A DNA stretch of 7,574 nt from NCBI GenBank assembly GCA_903892365.1, contig CAITIF010000210.1, forward strand, positions 1 through 7,574. The letters are read 5' to 3'. The position numbers and the translations under genes were made by a program. Under the pieces are notes generated by a model, which ran no database searches, was not told where the DNA came from, and saw only the letters and a list, made by a program, of their open reading frames with translations. Origin of the DNA: an uncultured Pirellula sp. (GTDB lineage: Bacteria; Planctomycetota; Planctomycetia; Pirellulales; Pirellulaceae). Position 1 is the first letter of the stretch, and each line of letters begins with the position of its first letter. Shown one piece after another: positions 1-5,793 of this stretch.

Positions 1-6
1 GACTCG

Positions 7-35
7 TTTCAATAGGATAAAGCAACGGGCATAAT
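7..35 (+). promoter_or_regulatory. Putative sigma-70-type promoter of the tRNA-Gly gene
   Basis: A -10-like hexamer CATAAT (positions 30-35, five of six consensus bases) lies 17 bases downstream of TTTCAA (7-12), a weak -35 match. Transcription would start near position 42, about ten bases before the mature tRNA. The spacing and placement suit a tRNA promoter, but the -35 is poor and the assignment rests on pattern only. Confidence 0.4.
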
Positions 36-51
36 CGAACAGGTTCCTTTT

Positions 52-123
52 GCGGGCGTAGCTCAGGGGTAGAGCACAACGTTGCCAACGTTGTTGTCGT
101 GGGTTCGAATCCCATCGCCCGCT
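52..123 (+). tRNA. tRNA-Gly (anticodon GCC)
   Basis: A full cloverleaf can be folded by eye. The acceptor stem GCGGGCG (52-58) pairs with CGCCCGC (116-122). The D arm is GCTC/GAGC (61-64 with 72-75). The anticodon stem CAACG/CGTTG (77-81 with 89-93) encloses loop TTGCCAA, with anticodon GCC at 84-86. The T arm GTGGG/CCCAT encloses TTCGAAT (104-110). The discriminator base is T (123), usual for bacterial glycine tRNAs. It reads GGC and GGU codons. The 3' CCA is not encoded, so it must be added by the CCA-adding enzyme. A run of T follows directly (124-127) and a second run of seven T lies at 143-149. The tig gene starts 52 bases further on in the same direction, so co-transcription is possible. 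Confidence 0.97.
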
Positions 124-175
124 TTTTCTGTTTGATTGTGCCTTTTTTTGTAACTTTTAGGATTTTTGAACCGAC

Positions 176-1648
176 ATGTCGACCGTTGAAACCAAGGCAC
201 CTGATTCCAAGTTGGAATTAGTCGTAAAGATTGACAAACCTAGCACTTGCCAAAGGCACGTCGTCGTGACCGTTCCACGCAGTGAAATGGAACGATACTT
301 TCGCAATGCTTTCAACGAAATTGCTCCTAAAGCAGATTTGCCCGGCTTCCGCGCTGGGAAGATTCCTCGCAAGCTTTTGGAAAGCCGATTCAAAAAGACG
401 GTTTCCGATCAGGTAAAGAGCAGCTTGGTGATGGACAGCTTGCAGCAAATCACCGACGGCGGAGAATTTTCGGCAATCTCGGAACCTGACATGGATTTCG
501 GAGCGGTTCGCCTTCCTGACACCGGTGACTTCACTTTCGAATTTAAAATCGAGGTGCGTCCTGAATTTGAAACTCCCAAATGGGAAGGGTTGGAACTAGA
601 GAAGTCGATTTACAACGTTTCGGACGTTGATGTCGATCACCAGCTTGCAAGAACTCTAGAACGAATCACTCCAGGCGAAGCCTTTGACGGCGAAGCTTCC
701 ATCGGGGATCGCCTTTTGCTGAACGCAAAATTCTCCTCAGACGGGAAGCAAATCAGCGTTCTCGAAGAATCGATCGTTACCCTTCGCCAAAAGCTTAGCC
801 TAGCCGATTGCGTCGTCGAGAATTTCGGGGAACTGATGGTAGGCTCCAAAGAAGGGGACAAACTTAACACCAAGGTAACCGTCCTTGAAACATCCATGAA
901 CCAAGCGTTCCGAGGTGTTGCCGTGGATGTCGAGTTCGAAGTGCTCGAAATTCGTCGCGTCAACGTCGAAGGACTCAGCAGCAGCATCCTGGAATCCGTT
1001 GGATTCGATGATCCAGCTGAACTGCGAGCATTCGTTCGTGCAGAATTGGAAAAGCAAGCGGACTACCACCAAAAGCAGTTGCTCCGTCAACAAATCACTA
1101 CCAAGCTGATCGCTGATGCCAATTGGGAATTGCCGCCGTCGTTGGTCCGAAAGCAAACGGAACGCGAACTGCAACGCCGAGTGCTTGAGCTACGCCGAAA
1201 CGGATTCACCGACGATCAAATCCGATCCGTGGTGAATGGAATGCGAAGAAACGCCGAAGCTGAAACTCAAACTGCACTTCGCGAACACTTCGTCTTGGAA
1301 AAGATCGCTGAAGCGTTGAGCATCGAGCCAGCGGATGCTGAGTACGATGATGAAATCAACATGATTGCCGAGCAAAGCGATATTTCGCCACGCCAAGTTC
1401 GTGCCAAGCTGGAACGTACCGGCCAAATGGACGCACTGCGAAATCAAATCCTTGAGCGAACCGTGATCAACAAGATCACCGAAGCGGGCAAGGTTACTGA
1501 AATCGCCGGTGAATCGATCTTGAAGGCAGATCCAGATGAATTCGCAGTAGAATTCTTGGTCGCGCCTGTTTCGCAGGCTTTGCCCGAAGCAAAGTACGAC
1601 GAAATGCCTGAAGACGGTAGCATTGAGAAATCAGTTAAGCCTACCTAA
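176..1648 (+). CDS. tig: Trigger factor (ribosome-associated chaperone)
   Basis: Trigger factor binds the ribosome at the exit tunnel and shields nascent chains. The ribosome-binding signature GFRAGKIPR is at residues 57-65 within the N-terminal domain (about 10-155). The middle region (about 172-262) occupies the FKBP-type isomerase position but has lost most hallmark residues: the PGFE segment reads VENFGEL and the FPEEY segment reads LETSMNQ. The C-terminal helical chaperone domain follows (about 265-450), including WELPPSLV at 317-324, equivalent to the conserved proline-rich turn of this family. At 490 residues it is longer than the E. coli protein (432). The excess is a short N-terminal leader, some extra residues inside, and an acidic tail of about 40 residues after 450. 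The ATG fits the family N-terminus; a weak AGGA lies 13 bases upstream. Trigger factor genes are often followed by clpP/clpX; here the next gene is epmA. Confidence 0.96.
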   Translation: MSTVETKAPDSKLELVVKIDKPSTCQRHVVVTVPRSEMERYFRNAFNEIAPKADLPGFRAGKIPRKLLESRFKKTVSDQVKSSLVMDSLQQITDGGEFSAISEPDMDFGAVRLPDTGDFTFEFKIEVRPEFETPKWEGLELEKSIYNVSDVDVDHQLARTLERITPGEAFDGEASIGDRLLLNAKFSSDGKQISVLEESIVTLRQKLSLADCVVENFGELMVGSKEGDKLNTKVTVLETSMNQAFRGVAVDVEFEVLEIRRVNVEGLSSSILESVGFDDPAELRAFVRAELEKQADYHQKQLLRQQITTKLIADANWELPPSLVRKQTERELQRRVLELRRNGFTDDQIRSVVNGMRRNAEAETQTALREHFVLEKIAEALSIEPADAEYDDEINMIAEQSDISPRQVRAKLERTGQMDALRNQILERTVINKITEAGKVTEIAGESILKADPDEFAVEFLVAPVSQALPEAKYDEMPEDGSIEKSVKPT

Positions 1649-1660
1649 TCGAATTCGATT
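1647..1660. repeat. 14-base perfect palindrome at the tig stop codon
   Basis: AATCGAATTCGATT reads the same on both strands. It overlaps the last two bases of the tig TAA and lies in the 39-base gap before epmA. It has no spacer, so an RNA hairpin would need a four-base loop and a five-pair AT-rich stem, too weak for a terminator. It could be a dimer-binding site or chance. Confidence 0.5.
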
Positions 1661-1687
1661 TCCCGCAAAGATTCATGGCTGGTACTT

Positions 1688-2668
1688 GTGGTCTTGAACT
1701 TGCAAAGTGATTTTTTATCAGCAGCTCCGTCAGTCAACCTGAAACGTAGAGCTGCTTTGCTGAAAACGCTCCGTGCATTCTTTGACAGCCGGGGCTTCAC
1801 GGAAGTACAAACACCTGTTCTATCGCGTGACACCATCATCGATCGGCATCTTGACCCGATCGAGGTCCCAATGCAACTACCGGGCGGCAAAGCAGAAAGT
1901 TGGTTTCTGCAAACTTCCCCCGAGCAATCGATGAAGCGGCTTCTGTGTTCCGACATCGGCAGCATCTATCAAATAGGCCCAGTCTTCCGCAGTGGAGAGC
2001 TCGGACGTTTTCACAACCCAGAGTTCACCATGGCAGAATGGTACGACGTGAACGCGGGCTTTGAACAGGGCCTAGTGTTTTTAAGTGATCTGATCTCACA
2101 ACTGCTTTCAACGCCCGTCGCGGATCGCATGCGGTTCGAAGAAGCTTTTCGGCTTGCGACGAAACTTGATTTGTTCGAGTGCTCGACCATGGACTTAGCA
2201 CAATGGTCGGTTGCCAACGGATTGGTGGAACGAACGGACTGGAGCCAGGATTGGGACGACTGGGTGAATCTGATTTTTTCAGACCGAGTTCAAGGAAATC
2301 TAGGGACAGATCGACCTGTCCTGGTGACCCACTTTCCGGCCTCACAAGCAGCGTTGGCACGCGTGAGCGAAAGCGATACTCGTACTGCAGAGCGATACGA
2401 AGCGTTTTACCAAGGGGTGGAACTGGCAAACGGATACCACGAGTTGCTGGATGCTGACCAGCTGGAAGCTCGCGCGCGAAAATCGAATGAGCAGCGAAAA
2501 GCGGACGGTAAGCAGGAACTTCCAATGCAGAATCGGTTGCTAGACGCAATGCGTTCTGGAATGCCAAGTTCATGCGGATGCGCTTTAGGATTCGATCGCA
2601 TCGTGATGTTAGCGTGCCAAGCGAGTTCGCTCGAGCAAGTCGTCGCGTTTACTGCTCCAAATGCATGA
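1688..2668 (+). CDS. epmA: EF-P (R)-beta-lysine ligase EpmA (GenX/PoxA/YjeA)
   Basis: This is a class II lysyl-tRNA synthetase paralogue without the anticodon-binding domain. In the known family it attaches (R)-beta-lysine to a conserved lysine of elongation factor P, which relieves stalling at polyproline. At 326 residues it matches E. coli EpmA (325) end to end. Motif 1 is around EVQTPVLS (39-46). Motif 2 is FRSGELGRFHNPEFT (100-114). The substrate region includes FPASQAALA (216-224) and GVELANGYHEL (243-253). Motif 3 is GCALGFDRIVML (297-308). Ala299 aligns with E. coli Ala298, the residue that favours beta-lysine where LysRS has glycine, which supports EpmA over a short LysRS. The start is GTG at 1688, 39 bases after tig and in the same frame with no intervening stop. 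No clear ribosome binding site is visible, so a neighbouring TTG could be used. EF-P and EpmB are not in this window. Confidence 0.93.
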   Translation: MVLNLQSDFLSAAPSVNLKRRAALLKTLRAFFDSRGFTEVQTPVLSRDTIIDRHLDPIEVPMQLPGGKAESWFLQTSPEQSMKRLLCSDIGSIYQIGPVFRSGELGRFHNPEFTMAEWYDVNAGFEQGLVFLSDLISQLLSTPVADRMRFEEAFRLATKLDLFECSTMDLAQWSVANGLVERTDWSQDWDDWVNLIFSDRVQGNLGTDRPVLVTHFPASQAALARVSESDTRTAERYEAFYQGVELANGYHELLDADQLEARARKSNEQRKADGKQELPMQNRLLDAMRSGMPSSCGCALGFDRIVMLACQASSLEQVVAFTAPNA

Positions 2669-2725
2669 CGGACGGTAAGCGCGCGAGCCCAATGACACTC
2701 GCTTGGATACGGATGAATCGAAATC

Positions 2726-2749
2726 CGAAGTAAAACGAAAAACACTTCG
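2726..2749. repeat. Inverted repeat in the convergent epmA / secreted-protein gap
   Basis: CGAAGT (2726-2731) pairs with ACTTCG (2744-2749) around an A-rich 12-base loop. A second, overlapping weak stem is CGGAT/ATCCG (2710-2714 with 2723-2727). The 146-base gap (2669-2814) lies between two converging genes, so a bidirectional terminator would be expected here. Read on the minus strand the loop is T-rich. Neither stem is strong and no clean T tract follows on either strand, so the terminator role is a guess. Confidence 0.25.
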
Positions 2750-2814
2750 ACCTTCGAAACAAACCTAAGGCACACGGCATTGGGCCATAGACAAATCGCA
2801 GGGCGAGGGAACGC

Positions 2815-3384
2815 CTACTTTCCTTCCGGTGCTGCGACCTGTTGCTGCGAAGGTGCATTGAGCCCCGTGAACTTGCTGAGTCTTGGCACGGGAGTCGAGC
2901 TATCAATGGCTCTAGAAACACGAGTTTGGTAAGCACCCGATGAGGTCGTTGGCTCGATGTCTGTCACAAGAATCTGAGGCAACGGACCGGTGGGGATCAA
3001 CTGGGAAACTGCAAGCTGGACGCTTTCCACTCGAGCGGCTGTTTCTTCGGAAGACCGGCCCGACTTTACGTAAACAATACGTTGATTCAGAGGAGCTTGT
3101 GTCACGATCCACTCCACCTTCAGCTGACCAGCATCGTTCAAGCCATCTTTGGAGAACAATGCCCCACCAACTGTATTGTGCTCGCGCCAACCGTTGTTGC
3201 GCATGATCTCAAAGGGAGCAACAACAGAATTCGCGTCCATACCTCGAAAAGGCTGAGGCCAACAATTGTTTCGCGCATAGTCCCGCCCCATGGCATGCTT
3301 CATCTCGGGCCATCCAGCGGTGCATGGATTGACCAATGAGACCAAAAGCCCAAGGCTTGCCAACGAACCAATTGTTCGACGCAT
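2815..3384 (-). CDS. Secreted small protein of unknown function, planctomycete type
   Basis: The 189-residue product begins with a signal peptide: two arginines, a hydrophobic stretch to about residue 19, and a likely cleavage after CTA (21-23). The cysteine at 21 is not in a proper lipobox, so a lipoprotein is unlikely. The mature part has a conserved-looking core at about 39-72 (NNCWPQPF, then APFEIMRNNGWREHNT), followed by DAGQLKVEWIVTQAP at 84-98. These motifs resemble a family that I recall as recurrent in Pirellulaceae with no assigned function. The tail after about 145 is rich in Ser, Thr, Pro and Gln and looks disordered. The ATG is well supported: AAAAGGA sits eight bases upstream (3393-3399). 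The gene has its own 168-base upstream gap (3385-3552) after the DTW gene, so it may have its own promoter. I cannot assign a function. Confidence 0.85.
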   Translation of the reverse strand: MRRTIGSLASLGLLVSLVNPCTAGWPEMKHAMGRDYARNNCWPQPFRGMDANSVVAPFEIMRNNGWREHNTVGGALFSKDGLNDAGQLKVEWIVTQAPLNQRIVYVKSGRSSEETAARVESVQLAVSQLIPTGPLPQILVTDIEPTTSSGAYQTRVSRAIDSSTPVPRLSKFTGLNAPSQQQVAAPEGK

Positions 3385-3404
3385 CTCGTAAATCCTTTTA
3401 CGGC

Positions 3405-3418
3405 GGATCGATAGATCC
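3405..3418 (-). other. Small hairpin in the leader of the secreted-protein gene
   Basis: GGATC (3405-3409) and GATCC (3414-3418) form a five-pair stem with a four-base loop, about 20 bases upstream of the start codon and just before the AAAAGGA ribosome binding site. It is short and may be chance. I see no convincing promoter hexamers in the rest of the 3385-3552 gap. Confidence 0.2.
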
Positions 3419-3552
3419 TAATGGAACTGTAGGAGGAGCACATTCCATTTGCATCCTCTATCTCTCGACATCGGCAAACGAGTGGACTGTCCATCGCAAT
3501 TGACCAAGCCCCCTGTCTAATCGTCGGAACCGTCAAAGTCGCGAACAGTATG

Positions 3553-4194
3553 CTAGCATTGGGCTTCGATTGGAATTCCAGCGACTTTGCATTCGCTTGC
3601 CTTCAGCTGGCCACGCGACCAGAGCGTTCGCTCCACAAGCACTCGCAGAATCCACTCCAGCTGTCCCTGCACCGATTCGGATTCTAGAATCCCAAGGGCG
3701 CGAGCGATGGCTTCCAGAGTGCACAGATTTTCGTCGGTAGCCTGAGCTCGAAGCAGGTATTCCGACGGCGGCCCTGGTGGCAATTTAACGTGCTGGATGC
3801 CTGCGAGCCCATGAGTGCGACGAACGAATCGTGTTGTTTGTCTCCAGCTGGCATCGGGAACAATCAGTTGGATCGGTTTGTCGATGGTGCTAACCCAATC
3901 TGCATCGAGCACAATTGCTTTGGCGCTTGGAAACAAAAGAAGCGAGGTGCTATCAGGACTTATCAACCCATCGAAACTCATTGGCGTATGTTCTCTGCCA
4001 TGAATTCGAAGTTCACTGTTCGTCAGAGACTTCGCTGCTAGCTTGGCCGTGTTGGACGTAAGGACCTCTTCGCACGTATGCATCAAAATCAGGACACGAG
4101 TTTTCGTTTCCAGTTTGGGGATTAGGTCGCAGAAGCAAAGAGCCTTGCGAATCTCGCATCCTGGACAACGCTTGGGTGAAAGAAAAGGTCGCAT
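3553..4194 (-). CDS. DTW-domain protein, probable tRNA-uridine aminocarboxypropyltransferase (TapT-like)
   Basis: DTW-domain enzymes such as E. coli TapT (YfiP) transfer the aminocarboxypropyl group of S-adenosylmethionine to uridine, giving acp3U in tRNA (position 47 in E. coli). The 213-residue protein shows the family layout. An N-terminal zinc-type cluster has Cys10, Cys13, Cys20 and Cys22. HTCEE is at 39-43 and SNTAKLA at 47-53. The name-giving motif reads DASW (114-117) in place of the usual D-T-x-W, followed by RQTTRFVRR. A TLEA segment (159-162) corresponds to the conserved S/T-TxEA. The ATG start is supported by placement of the cysteine cluster. No Shine-Dalgarno is seen, but the gene starts 22 bases after the SPFH stop, so translational coupling within an operon is likely. 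Family assignment is firm; the exact tRNA position modified is inferred. Confidence 0.9.
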   Translation of the reverse strand: MRPFLSPKRCPGCEIRKALCFCDLIPKLETKTRVLILMHTCEEVLTSNTAKLAAKSLTNSELRIHGREHTPMSFDGLISPDSTSLLLFPSAKAIVLDADWVSTIDKPIQLIVPDASWRQTTRFVRRTHGLAGIQHVKLPPGPPSEYLLRAQATDENLCTLEAIARALGILESESVQGQLEWILRVLVERTLWSRGQLKASECKVAGIPIEAQC

Positions 4195-4216
4195 GGCGTT
4201 TCGAAACCGATCGGAA

Positions 4217-5554
4217 TCAATACTGATCCCCGGCTCCGCTCAGCTGTTGCTCCACTTGGTCTGCTTGCCATGCAACCGCTGAGATGATCTTGGCCATCTC
4301 CCCTGGATCGGTGAGATCGGCCAATACGTTGGAACGCAAAACCAACACTTCGCCGTCGGTGGTTCGACGAATCGCGAACGCGCCGTGCACGACGGAGTCA
4401 TTGTTGCGAAGGACGGTCATGGCGGCTGCAGGATTGATCGTCCCGCAGGTGCTCCAGATTCCCAGAACACGGTTTCCATCGTTGTCCTTACGATCAAGCT
4501 CCAGATAAACTTTTTGGCGCCGAGCTGAAGCCAATTGAACGGTGATCGCTAAGCTGTTTTTGTCTAGTTCTTCCATAGGCCAGCCAAATTGCTGAGCCAT
4601 GTTCTTCATTTGCCCGTGCAAATCTTCTGGAGTGGTGGGCTTTACACCCGAAAAATCCAATGGAGCTAGAAGATTACCTGCCCCTTTGCTCGCTGACGCG
4701 CTGGGCGAGACCGAAGGAGCCGCCATGGCAGGGGCGTTGGCTTGCTGCTGTAGAATTTGGGGAATCGCCATTCCGAGCCCGAAGCCAAGCGGATTGCCAC
4801 CGCTTGCATTGCCTGCTGCTTGAATCGCATTGGCGGTTGCGTACATCGAATACGATTTCAGGTCGCCAAGAACAGCCATGCTGGATCGGGCGTCGATTGC
4901 TTTTTGAACTTCATCTGGCGGCGAAATGTTGCTGATGAAGAACTCGGTCAGCTCCAGCCCATACTTGGAGAACTGATCCCCAAGCTTCACGCGAGCCGCG
5001 GCGCTGATGTCGTCCATGCGTGCTGGCATATCCAAAAGACCGATCCCTGCCGTGCCCAGCAAGTCCGTCAGCCCCGCAACGATAATGTCACGCAGGTAGT
5101 TCACAATCTCTTCCGTTGTAAACTTGCCTTGGGTCCCGACAATCGTGTTCAGCAATAGAGCTCCGTCAGCAACGCGATATGCGAATTTGCCATAACCCCG
5201 TAGCCGAACAACTCCGAATTGAGGATCGCGAACGGTGATCGGGTTGCGAGTTCCCCAACGCTGATCGATAAAAGTTTGCTTGCCGACAAAGTAAACACAG
5301 GCTTGAAACGGCGAACGCTCAAAGGGAGCCGTCAAGATGCCGCCAATGATGGGCAAATTCGCAGTTGTTAGCGTATATCTACCGGGGCCAAAACTGTCCA
5401 TAGCCCGACCGTCGCGAAAGAAGATCGCTTCTTGCGACTGCTGGACAATCAGTTGTGCTCCGAATTGAATCGCGGCCGTACCAGCTTCGGGAACTCTTGC
5501 TACCAGCGACTGATTGCTTTGGTCGATGTAGTCAATGACTTCGAGACGAAACAC
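4217..5554 (-). CDS. SPFH/Band 7 protein of the YdjI (virion-core-like) type with extra C-terminal domain
   Basis: With the chosen start the protein has 445 residues. The N-terminal part (about 1-245) is the SPFH module of the YdjI/COG4260 type: EVIDYIDQSNQSLVAR (5-20), then AQLIVQQSQEAIFFRDG (33-49) and FGPGRYTL (55-62). The strand-rich core continues to SPPDEVQKAIDARSSMAVLGD (211-231). A Gly/Ala/Gln/Pro/Ser linker follows (about 245-300), then a C-terminal domain (about 307-440) resembling YbjN or CesT-type chaperone folds, ending in ADQVEQQLSG. No transmembrane helix is evident. YdjI-type proteins are linked to membrane-stress assemblies, but no PspA-like gene is adjacent. The GTG start at 5554 is chosen because AGGGAGAG (5561-5568) sits six bases upstream and family similarity starts there. 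The frame stays open upstream to an ATG at 5767, but that would add 71 basic, unrelated residues and overlap a possible glnS start. Likely in an operon with the DTW gene. Confidence 0.88.
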   Translation of the reverse strand: MFRLEVIDYIDQSNQSLVARVPEAGTAAIQFGAQLIVQQSQEAIFFRDGRAMDSFGPGRYTLTTANLPIIGGILTAPFERSPFQACVYFVGKQTFIDQRWGTRNPITVRDPQFGVVRLRGYGKFAYRVADGALLLNTIVGTQGKFTTEEIVNYLRDIIVAGLTDLLGTAGIGLLDMPARMDDISAAARVKLGDQFSKYGLELTEFFISNISPPDEVQKAIDARSSMAVLGDLKSYSMYATANAIQAAGNASGGNPLGFGLGMAIPQILQQQANAPAMAAPSVSPSASASKGAGNLLAPLDFSGVKPTTPEDLHGQMKNMAQQFGWPMEELDKNSLAITVQLASARRQKVYLELDRKDNDGNRVLGIWSTCGTINPAAAMTVLRNNDSVVHGAFAIRRTTDGEVLVLRSNVLADLTDPGEMAKIISAVAWQADQVEQQLSGAGDQY

Positions 5555-5560
5555 GATAGA

Positions 5561-5568
5561 CTCTCCCT
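5561..5568 (-). promoter_or_regulatory. Ribosome binding site deciding the SPFH start
   Basis: On the minus strand AGGGAGAG is followed by six bases and then GTG at 5554. It is among the best Shine-Dalgarno matches in the window and argues against the far upstream ATG in the same frame at 5767. Confidence 0.7.
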
Positions 5569-5612
5569 GTAGACGGATACGGTAATTGGATGCTGAGAAC
5601 GGATACTTGCGT

Positions 5613-5618
5613 ATTGTA
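5613..5618 (-). promoter_or_regulatory. Possible -10 element for the SPFH-DTW operon
   Basis: TACAAT on the minus strand matches five of six bases of a sigma-70 -10 box and would place the transcript start about 50 bases before the GTG. There is no good -35 at 16-18 bases, so this is tentative. The divergent spacer (5555-5793) should also hold the glnS promoter; the best candidate there is TTGGCT (5685-5690), 17 bases, TAATGT (5708-5713), which is weak. Confidence 0.25.
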
Positions 5619-5793
5619 CCCAAGCTACTGAAATTGGAGAGCTCGATTCGAACGACTTGAGCTGATTTTGGGGCAGGGTTGCTATTGGCTTTTCTAGTTT
5701 TCCGCAATAATGTGGGAAGGCTAGCAACGCTCGCCATATCCCGGACGGAGCTTCGTGCCGAATGCATATTACCGAACCAAGGACGAACAGCAA

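Noticed and set aside
123..149. T runs after tRNA-Gly as an intrinsic terminator
   Set aside because: The only GC-rich stem in front is the tRNA acceptor stem itself; no separate hairpin precedes either T run.
1675..1710. Eleven-codon ATG frame overlapping the epmA start (possible leader peptide)
   Set aside because: No ribosome binding site and no attenuator-like hairpins; short frames of this kind are expected by chance.
2025..2573. 182-residue open frame antisense to epmA
   Set aside because: It is opposite conserved EpmA motifs, shows no family features, and no ribosome binding site supports it.
5555..5767. N-terminal extension of the SPFH protein to an ATG at 5767
   Set aside because: The 71 extra residues are basic and show no family similarity, would overlap a possible glnS start, and the internal GTG at 5554 has a strong ribosome binding site.
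5755..5793. Upstream GTG start for glnS
   Set aside because: Possible, with GGAG only four bases before it, but the 5794 GTG has better spacing to AAGGA and fits the family N-terminus; kept as an alternative only.
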